Source: Umbilicaria muhlenbergii (taxonomy: Eukaryota; Ascomycota; Lecanoromycetes; Umbilicariales; Umbilicariaceae). From it: a stretch of DNA of 64,000 nucleotides. Below, piece after piece: positions 55,901-64,000 of the stretch (position 1 is its first letter; each line of letters opens with the position of its first letter). The position numbers and the translations under genes are program-made. The DNA is taken from the NCBI GenBank assembly GCA_000611775.1, contig KK106982.1, positions 3,996,858-4,060,857 of the forward strand. Direction: 5' to 3'. Below the pieces are notes generated by a model, which saw only the letters and a list, made by a program, of their open reading frames with translations, was not told the DNA's origin and made no database searches.

Positions 55901-57735
55901 CACAGTAAATCCTGAGTTCATGAAGTTCCCTGTGCAGCCACTGTCTATTAACAGTCAGGCTGGTTGGTCATTGACTTTGACTCAGACATGAAAATTGCTT
56001 GTGTTTTCCTGTGCTGCAGCAGTGAACTCCTTCTGTCATCTACTGCTTGAAGGCTTCAAAGTAGGCGTCTCTGAGAGCCTCTGATCTGAAGAGCCTCCTA
56101 GTTTTTTGAACTAAAAGGGAAGAAACTTAAGTTCTTCCTTACATACTTAAAGTCTTTTGGATTCACTCTCTGAGCTGAATGTTTGCTCAGATCTCTCTTG
56201 AAGTATTCACTTCAGAGTTTTCATACTTTCATGTGAAGTTCTCATGAGATGTGTGCTTCATCAGGGGTAACATATCCTCCTCTGATGATGAACTGAGAAC
56301 CTTTCAGAGGTATCTCCTTGATTATATCTTAATAATTGATGTCCTCATGATTTTGCTTCTGTGTAAATGCATCTTGAATAATGTAAAGAATCTGATCCTT
56401 TATCTTCTTTATTCACTTCATGTACTCCTCTTTCTTACTGAGGGCATCAAGTATTTCAGTGTACATTTGAATTCACCTTTCTTCATGAGTAGTTAATCAT
56501 TCATTATTGTCTTCTTTCATAAGTTCCCTTGAACCTTCAGAAGATGCTACTTTCACAAACTCTTCCTCCTCACTAAATGAGGGTATCATGTCATCACTGT
56601 CAACATAATCATCTTTTAAGTTGAACTGCTCTCACCTGTCTTGATGTTGTTTTATGTCTGTGACAGGGTTCCTGTGAGAGGCTGCAGCATATTCTTTTGC
56701 CTTCTTTGATTGACGTGAAAATCATTCAGAGTCATCTTTGTCACTCTGATGAACTGTGCAGCTGTCATCATAACAAGCTGTTCAGGACATAGTGTTATGC
56801 TGAACTGATTATTTTGATGCTGACCTCTTGAGAGTGGCGGCATATGTCTTCTTTTTTGATGGAAAGGTTTTTGTCAGGACTCAACAATTGCGTGTGAAAT
56901 GTTTTGACTTTTCACAGCTATAACAATTTTCTTTGATCTTAATACTCTTAAGTAACTGCTTGGTTCCTCTCTGGAATCAATTTCTCTGAAAAGTCACATC
57001 AATTTTCATTGGCTGAGGGCTGTAATAGGGTTGGTTGTTATACTGAGTGCTCTCATGAGGCTTGTTCACTTTCAGTGGTATGTAGTTCTTCTGACTTTTC
57101 TCCATAGATCTTTCATACGCGTGGTTGTCAATAATGACTGACTTTTCAATCATCTTGACCAAGGTACTTGATCACTCTGATTGAGAGATTTCATCTTTGA
57201 TGAAGTCCTTCAGGCCTTTGTAATACTGCATGATCAAGGCAGTGTCATCTCAATTCATGTATGCAGCATGTCTTTGAAAGTTTGCTGTGTATGTTGCAGC
57301 AGCTTTTTTCTGCACAATATTGCAGATTTCCTGTTTCACAGTTCTTTCCTGATTAATGATCTCAAACATTATTCTTATCTGCTTCTTGAATTCCTTCAGA
57401 CTGAAGAAGATTTCATTTGTCTCATCATCATGATCCTTCTTCTCATTTTTCATATAATCTCAGAGGGTTGACTCAAATCAATTGAGGGCATCAGACCTCA
57501 AGTAAGAGAATGCATACAATATCTTGTCAAACTCCTTCTTGAACATGATATGACTGAGGTGAATATAAGTATCAAGCTGAGTGAGGAATGAACTCAACAT
57601 TCTATGTTCCCTTAAGAACTTGTCTGATGATGAGATCTTGATCTTCATCCCTGATGATGTCAGGCTTCTCATGACTGATGAGTCACAGCTGAAGGCTGTC
57701 ATCCTTTTGAGGGACTCATGAGTCACAGTTCATTT
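52937..57735 (-). pseudogene. gag-pol remnant of the gypsy element
   Basis: Minus-strand pieces in order: gag (57726-56977, with several stops); a CCHC zinc knuckle CYSCEKSKHFTRNC at about 56885-56927; protease with active-site DSG in LIDSGCTGNF (DSG at 55937-55945); reverse transcriptase with the catalytic box read as YLNDILIY near 54890-54912, where the first Asp of YxDD is replaced by Asn; RNase H at 54535-54302 (LITLEMNTSDEAIEACIN, AFYLRKFLSAEMNYEIHDKE); integrase zinc-binding region near 53700-53780; integrase core at 53632-53387 (SILVITDRLMKY, EEIISDKDKLFT); and the integrase C-terminal part ending near 52937. Multiple stops and the lost RT aspartate mean it cannot encode an active polymerase. 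Confidence 0.88.
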
Positions 57736-57767
57736 CATGACTGATATTTTGAAATTGATGCTCAAAG

Positions 57768-58200
57768 TGTAATGAGTGGTGTCATAGTGACGGGGATAGT
57801 ACAATCATTCAATGAATTATATCAATGTTCATCTAACCACGGCGCTTGGTTCAATGAACTACTGATCACATGTAGACTTGAATAAGCTAGAAGGCAGTAG
57901 ACATATGAGATTGCATTTGATACATGAGTTGAGCATGAGCTCCTAACTATGAATCTACCTGTGATTATATAGTACTTTAGAAGACTCATGTGTGACTGTA
58001 CTGTTTTATGTGTGTAATCTTATCACTCAGGGTGCTCATGCCCTGAGCATCATGAGTGATTGAGTGCTCAAGATGCTCATGCCCTGAGCATCATGAGTGA
58101 TTGAGTGCTCAAGGTGCTCATGCTCTGAGCATCATGAGCAGTACCACATGTACACCTGCTACATGTATCAACAAGGTACCATTTGGCGAGAGGTGTAACA
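57768..58200 (-). repeat. 5' LTR of the gypsy element (433 bp)
   Basis: Same length and ends as the left LTR; carries the same GCTCATG...CATGAGC internal repeats. Confidence 0.92.
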
Positions 58201-58205
58201 ATATT
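58201..58205. repeat. Target-site duplication ATATT (right)
   Basis: Matches 51599-51603. Removing one copy together with the element rejoins the Helitron reading frame. Confidence 0.92.
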
Positions 58206-61200
58206 CAAGTATGACAGATAAAAGGGCAGCAGTTTAAGTACAAATCACATGTGATGACATTCATGCAGAACACTTCAAAGGTTTATGATAAACTTTCACT
58301 TTTACCCTCTGAACTTAATGTAAGTTGTTCAGAACCTGTTCAGGCCATTTAAATTAATACTACAATTAACTTTACTTAAATTTTGCTGTTGAAACCTCCT
58401 TCTGGCCACTTCAACTGAGGCATTGAACAGCAGTTCAACTCATCAATGCATGTTCAAAGAAAGGTTGTTTTTGACTGATTGATGTTTTTGCGGGTCAATC
58501 ACCCTGACTACAAGAATTTAAAAATTGATAAGAACAAACTGCTGACTCTGTCTGAAGATGACTCTATTACTGATCAGCTGCCTGCATGTGAGGTGAATGA
58601 GCCCTCTTTTTCTAATTTGAATGATATTCTGAATGATCAAGATCTTCTGAATGTGGATTTAAATGAGCTTGATGATGAAAATCAACTGCTTTAAATTACT
58701 GTGATGCTTAATTTACTTCCTGATCAAATGAAAATGAAACATCTTCAACAGGTGTTAACACAAGCTACACATTCTGTAAATCTCAATGTGCTTTTCATGA
58801 CATCTGTTGCAGATGACTCTGTTTCTGAATGAGATTTAAAACTTGTTTTTTAAATGACATTTTCAGAGCTATTCCTGTACAGATGAAGTGATTTTTATGA
58901 ACAGAGAGGAGAGGTTATCAGCTTGAGTGATTGAATTCATCACTTGCTGAAATACAAAGATGATCAGTTTGCTCATCATTCACATTTCCACTATTACGCC
59001 TTTAATCACTTATTGCGTATGCAGTCAAAACAGCACTTCAGCTATGTTTGCAAGAAGCTTAATGACAAGAACATCACATTTCAGGATTTAAAGAAGTGAG
59101 TTCAAGAGAGAAAAGCAGATTTAATCAATCATATTATTCATTCAGCTGAACAGCTGCGTGAAACCTGACTCTTTTGAGTTGTCAGAGGTCATGAACTTGA
59201 AGTCATGATTTTAAATTTAAATGTGCTGCATCTATTCATCACAGTCAGTGCTGCTGACCTTCAGTAGTTCAACCTGCAGGCTCAGATGTCAGGGTTTAAA
59301 TGACATTTTGAATGAATTAAACATGAGCAATACAGAGCTGTGTCAGACAATTTAACTCACAACCCTCACATTGTGATGAAGTACTTAACATGCTGATTTA
59401 AGCTGTTTCTGAAACACATTATCTGCAAGGTGTTCAAGGTTCAGGATCATTGATATCATTATGAGTGACAAGCTCATGAAAGCAGTCATGTGCATGACTT
59501 TCTTTGACTTGACAGAGTGCTGGCAGTTCATATAAATACAAACCTCAATCATGAAACCCTTACTTAATGATGAAGTGATTGAGTGACTGCTGTGAACCTT
59601 AATTTCATATTGCTGTCAAGCAAGAATTCAGTGAGTCTGTTTATTACTGAACATTTAAACACCCGGCTTCATTTGACTGAATGCCTCAATCATTATCAAC
59701 ATCACAAATGCAGTGACAGCTACTGCTTGCAGAAGATAAAGAATGTTGAAGAAAAGTGTTGTCATTTTCACTTTCCTCAGGTGTTTTGAACAGTCATCAC
59801 AGTCTCTCATGATTAAAACCTGAAATACTACAAATATCTGACTGTTCAGAATGACACAATGATGAACACTCATATTTCAGTATTCACCCTGAGTTGAAAT
59901 GTCAATACTGATATGTCTCCCTGTATCAGTATACATGAGGTGATTTACTATGCTGCAAAATATGTCAGCAAAGTGAAAGTTAAATCTGAACTGTACAAGG
60001 AGCTGTTCATGAATGCAATTAAAAAATGAGAATGCAACAAACTACCTTTTCTATCTGTGGTCATGAGGGTTATGAATTAATTAATAAGTGAGTGTGATTG
60101 ATTTACTCAAGAGGTAGCTCATCATCTTTTAAGGTTACAGCTTGTGAATTGCACCTGTGATTTCACTACTGTCAATTTTCAGTCACTGAATGAACAGGAT
60201 ACTCTTGCTGAGCCTGAAAATGATTAATTTCAGAAAAAAGGACAGTTCTGACTTGAAAAGTACATGCTGTGTTCATCATATACACTTCATTCAGAGGATC
60301 AGCTTGAGGATGTGACTTTATTTGAATTTGTTCAGAGTTGAGATGTATTTAACAATATTGTTCAGTGACATTTTAAAGCATCAGCAAGGGTTCTACATAT
60401 GTTTCTTATGTACAAGTCAACTCTGAACAGGTCAGGATTTGAGGATTACTGCTGAGTGAAAATGATGCTTCATCATTCTTTTTCTGAACCGTTTGAACTG
60501 CAGATGCTGAATGAGGTTGGTGAGCAAATTTACACTGCAGCATATCATTTATGTCAATTGAAACATCATGATCAGCACAATATAAATCCCTTGAATATTA
60601 AAGCTCAAGAAGAAGCTGAACCTGATGAGGATTTTACACTCACTCAGTATAAATCTGAACTGAAAGAAGAACATGAATCTCAGGACCTCTTTGTTAAACT
60701 GATTATTAAACATGAAGATGAAGGTGCTGATAATTACTCACATGACAATGTCAAAGACCTCAGCAATCAATCAGAAGATTTAGTTTATAATTGACATTTC
60801 AGTGATCATCTGTTTGAACAGTTCAGTGAACAGTTGAATTTTTTGACTCTTGTTAAATTGATGCTTAAATGCATTAAACGCACCTGAAATGATCTTGATA
60901 TACTTACAGAGGCTCAGCAGGTGATCTTCAATCAAGTGTATAATCACTGTCAAGATGAATTTTCTGAGATTACATCAGCTCAACTTTTGATGCATGTTGA
61001 CAAGTCAGTAAGCATCAGCAAGTCATATTTAATTAATATGATATCAACCTACCTGTTTGATATGATAAAGCAGCATGAGCAGTTAAATTCAGTCCTGCAA
61101 GCTGCATCTACTGAAGTTGCAGTGTTCAGTATTCAAGAATAAACACTGCATCAGCTGCTACAGCTGTCTGTTCAGAAACTGTTCAAATCACTGTTTAATT

Positions 61201-62335
61201 CAGCCTTGCTGAGCCTGCAACAGCTGTATCAATGATGTCACTACTTTATTATTAATGAGAAATTCATGATTGACCTGCTGAAACTGTATCAAATTGATGT
61301 GAGGTTGAAACAAATATTCCTTAACTGTTCAGATGAATCATTCAGAGGCATGAATATTTTGCTGTGTGATGATTTTTATCAGCTGCCTCCTGTTGATGTC
61401 TCTCCTTTATATGATACTCAGCCTGCCTTGAAAATTGAGCTTACTACGGCCAAGGAACTTTATCAAAGGTTGAATGAAATCATTCAGTTGACTTAAATTA
61501 TGCATCAGCAGGATGAGAACAACAGCTTCATTTAATTCTGAACACTTTTACAGAGCCTGCAGCTGAGTGAAATGATTAATGAAAACTGTCAATTCCTGCA
61601 ATAAAGGGTAGAGGATAATTTGCCTCTGAATATTCAGACTGTGTTTGAAAATAATCTTCAAATTTACTCAACCTGCACTGCTGTTTATGATTATAACTTT
61701 GCAGCTTTGTGGAAGTGTGAACGCCCTGTGCTTTGAATTGAGGTTAAACATCAACCTTTAGCAGCCAAAAACAGCTTTAAAGAAGATGCTTAAAGGCTAT
61801 GTTCAGAGCTCTTGTTAAGCAAAGGCTGTCAGCTGATGATTATCAGCAATCTTTTGACTGTGTTCAGACTCATCAATGAGACTCTGAGCACACTGTATGA
61901 TATGATGTGATGTTTAAAAGATGATTCACTCATCAGTCTGCCTTGCATGCTTTGATTCATTTCAGATAATTATGCTGAAAATGAGCCTTGTCAGCAAACA
62001 TCAGAGGAGCAGTCAATGATACTGATTATACCTGTTCAGCATGAATGAGAGGTCAATTCAATCACTTACAGTTAAGAGATGTTCTCTGTTGTTCTTGCAT
62101 ATACTATCACTGTTCACAAATCACAGGGTTTAACACTTGATAAGGTGATTTTAAATATTAATACAAAAGATCACTCTCTTGAGCTTACTTATGTGACAAT
62201 TTCCTGTGTTTGAATGATTCAAGGCTTGATGTTTAAAAAACTCTTTCATATATCTAGATTCTCACAGGCTCCCTCTGTGATTCAGGATATGCAGGAGGAG
62301 GATCATCAGAAAAGAGCACTGCAATGCATTAATTG

Positions 62336-64000
62336 AACAACTTTTCATTCAGAGGGTGTGTGAATGTGTATTTAAACAACTCTGAACAGTTCTGAACAGT
62401 GAAATATTACTAATAAGTCACACTATGAAGTCACATCACATTGCAGCAGTCTGAAACATATATCAGCAGGGCAAAGAAATGCTGTTTAACTTATTCAGCC
62501 TTGTTCACATCACAGCTGCCAAGGAACTCCTCAGTAAAAGTTAAATTAATCATTATCTTCTCTCTTCACATCATCATCACTCTCTTCTTCTTCATCACTG
62601 CTTCTTTTCTCCTCATCACTACTTTTATTCTTTTCTTCACTGTCACCTCTTTCTCTCTCACTGCTGCTTTCATCTTCTCTTTCACTGCTGTCTTCTCTTT
62701 TTCTTTTCTCCTCATCTTCACTCCTTTCTCTTCTTCTTCTTTCACTGCTTCACTGTCTTTTTCATCTGAACAGTCAGTGAAAGGTACTGTGATGATGTGA
62801 TGAGCTGTTTCATGCAGCTCAATGATTATCTTCATCATAGTTCTTAGCAGAGCTGTGAGATTAATGCTTGTCTTCACATTCTTTAACATCACTGCTAGGT
62901 TCTTATTTCTATGACCAGTTAACATCTGAACATTTGAACTCATTCAGTAAGGGTTTGACTCACGGGGATGTTCAGGAAGAGGGATGTCAAACAGTGCTCA
63001 TTATCACAGAAGGCTGAATCTTCACAGTAAAAGCTGCTTAAGTTGTTGCAGCCTGTGACACACAGGGGTGAATGATCCTGCTGAATGTTAATTTTGAACA
63101 AATTGAACAGAGGATATATTTATATTTAATTTATGATGAGAGTGCTGACTCCTGCATTAACTCAGTCACAGAAGCATGCACTCTGAGCTGTGTAGCTGAC
63201 ACATTTAATATGATCCTCATGAATCATATACAAATGAGATTAAGTCACACAGTCTGAGCACCTGCTACCTGCTGAGAAGAATATATTAAGCTCACTCAGT
63301 ATGTTTCTTATAAATCAGTGATGCTTCAAGTCATCTTAAGACTTTGAACTTGCTCAGTCAAGCATCACACCTGAGATCACTGCAGTAAAGACTTACTTTC
63401 ACTTGCTTTTTCTCTTGAAGGCTTGAGGTGTGAGAGGCTCAGGAGCTTCTTTTGTCATTATAATGATGTCACTCTTCTCCTCCTCCTCATCATCTGCATC
63501 AGGCAGCATGATCTTGTCAGCAAGCAGGTTGCCCTTGTTGTTGTAAAAAAAAGAAGAAGAAGAAGCATCATCAGATGTCATCACTGAGTGAAGCATCATG
63601 AGTGTGTTGATTGACTATATCACTGTTAGCATACACTCACAAGCAGAACAGCAAACAAAACAAGTAAAACAGTGAGCAAAACAAGCAGCAACAGCAAAGG
63701 CAGCAACAGCAAAAACAGCAACAGCAGAGACAGCAGCAGTAAAGACAGCAGCAGCAATAACAGCAGAAGCAGTGACAGCAGAGACAACAGCAGCAGAGGT
63801 GAAGATGACAGAGATGACAGCAGTGAAAACAAGCAGCAGCAGAGACAGGCAGCAGAATGAGATTATAACTTACTGTAAAAGATGTCATTATTGTATGATG
63901 TTTGATGATTTAAAAACATGTATTTTTGAACAAACATCAAACACTGTTCAGGGAGCTAGCCACTTTAGAGTTAGCATCACTTGGAAAAATTTCATCAAAA
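62336..64000. other. AT-rich, low-complexity transposon-derived DNA
   Basis: No protein family is recognised. About 62560-62770 is a T/C-rich tract whose minus strand reads Lys/Glu/Val-rich. A 61-codon frame at 63072-63257 is unlike known proteins. A CAG/CAA-type repeat occupies 63640-63860. The element continues beyond the window or ends unseen. Confidence 0.5.
63640..63860. repeat. CAG/CAA-rich imperfect trinucleotide-hexanucleotide repeat
   Basis: About 220 bp of AACAGCAGCAG-like units, with interruptions by AAAGACAG and AGTGACAG. All six frames are open over parts of it, which explains the Ser/Asn/Asp and Leu/Cys-rich translations. Confidence 0.9.

Larger units (their letters stand above)
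51604..58200 (-). mobile_element. Ty3/gypsy LTR retrotransposon, full-length but mutated, nested in the Helitron
   Basis: Two 433-bp LTRs (51604-52036 and 57768-58200) both start TGTAA and end GTGTAACA, and are flanked by the same ATATT. A purine-rich tract (GAAGGGGGAG on the minus strand, just inside 52037-52055) lies where a polypurine tract should be for minus orientation. Coding order on the minus strand is gag, zinc knuckle, protease, reverse transcriptase, RNase H, integrase, so transcription runs from right to left. The LTRs differ at about 29 sites, all but one transitions. Confidence 0.93.
49967..62335 (+). mobile_element. Degenerate Helitron, interrupted by an LTR retrotransposon and a tandem duplication
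   Basis: The reading begins near the ATG at 49967 with a zinc-finger-like CSACK...CSACR motif. It continues with QCNEKWFDMKLNSEQICKHC (present in both duplicated copies) and runs into the gypsy insertion at 51598. Coding resumes at 58206: the sequence joins across the insertion as ...HVHIQV/QIKGQQFKYKSH, matching the Helitron helicase-like N-terminal region. The Rep part has the HUH motif (His-Val-His, 59487-59495) and the tyrosine motif YYAAKYVSK (59946-59972). The PIF1 helicase part covers about 60.9-62.3 kb, with LLCDDFYQLPPV as Walker B and a damaged Walker A near 61000-61030. Many in-frame stops make it inactive. Terminal TC and CTRR/hairpin ends were not identified, so the outer limits are those of coding similarity only. 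Confidence 0.8.

Noticed and set aside
49967-62335. TGA read as Trp (alternative genetic code) in the AT-rich region
   Set aside because: TGA also replaces Arg positions, intact TGG codons remain, and the single-copy genes in the window use TGA as a normal stop. Mutation explains the pattern.
63626-63888. Leu-rich and Cys-rich frames
   Set aside because: Both are translations of the CAG/CAA repeat.
1-64000. CRISPR arrays, rRNA or tRNA genes
   Set aside because: The tandem repeats lack spacer structure, and I saw no convincing tRNA cloverleaf or rRNA sequence.

Overview
The window looks like nuclear DNA of a filamentous ascomycete (Pezizomycotina, probably Dothideomycetes). The genes carry short 46-90 nt GT-AG introns with CTAAC/CTGAC branch sites. 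Several families are typical of that group: a HeLo/STAND-type ankyrin protein, Rxt3 with a long disordered N-terminus, HbrB, fungal RGS-LOV proteins and Fcy2-type permeases. The class-level assignment is an inference. All gene models were spliced by hand and checked only for reading-frame closure, except where noted.

Layout. 1-49 kb is gene-rich and GC-balanced. In order it holds: the 3' end of a BLOC1S1/GCN5L1 gene (+); an ankyrin/STAND-like gene with a frame problem (-); a 2.9 kb region without a recognisable gene; a membrane-anchored alpha/beta hydrolase broken by a 644-base N gap (-); the Rpd3L subunit Rxt3 (-), divergent from CLN3/Btn1 (+); an unrecognised charged protein (+); two tandem paralogous small secreted proteins (-); the HOPS subunit Vps39 (+); the KEOPS subunit Gon7 (-); the TORC2 subunit HbrB/Bit61 (+); an amino-acid permease (+); a SnoaL/NTF2-like protein (+), convergent with a purine-cytosine permease (-); a degenerate repetitive locus; two divergent RGS-LOV photoreceptor-type genes; and a small four-exon-plus membrane protein (-).

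From about 49.2 kb to the end the sequence changes abruptly to AT-rich, mutated transposon DNA. A Helitron (+ strand; zinc motif, Rep HUH/Tyr motifs, PIF1 helicase) starts near 49.97 kb and runs to about 62.3 kb. It is interrupted by a complete but mutated Ty3/gypsy LTR element (51604-58200, minus orientation) with two 433-bp LTRs and a perfect ATATT target-site duplication. The Helitron 5' part also carries a 691-bp tandem duplication in which every mismatch between copies is an A in the first copy.

The most interesting points are the paired divergent RGS-LOV genes, which suggest a light-to-G-protein module; the unusual mutation signature of the transposons (stops mostly TGA, almost no CpA preference, unlike classical RIP); the all-to-A duplicate; and the secreted-protein paralog pair. 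BLOC1S1, CLN3/Btn1 and Vps39 all act at the endolysosome/vacuole, but nothing in the sequence shows that their proximity is functional.
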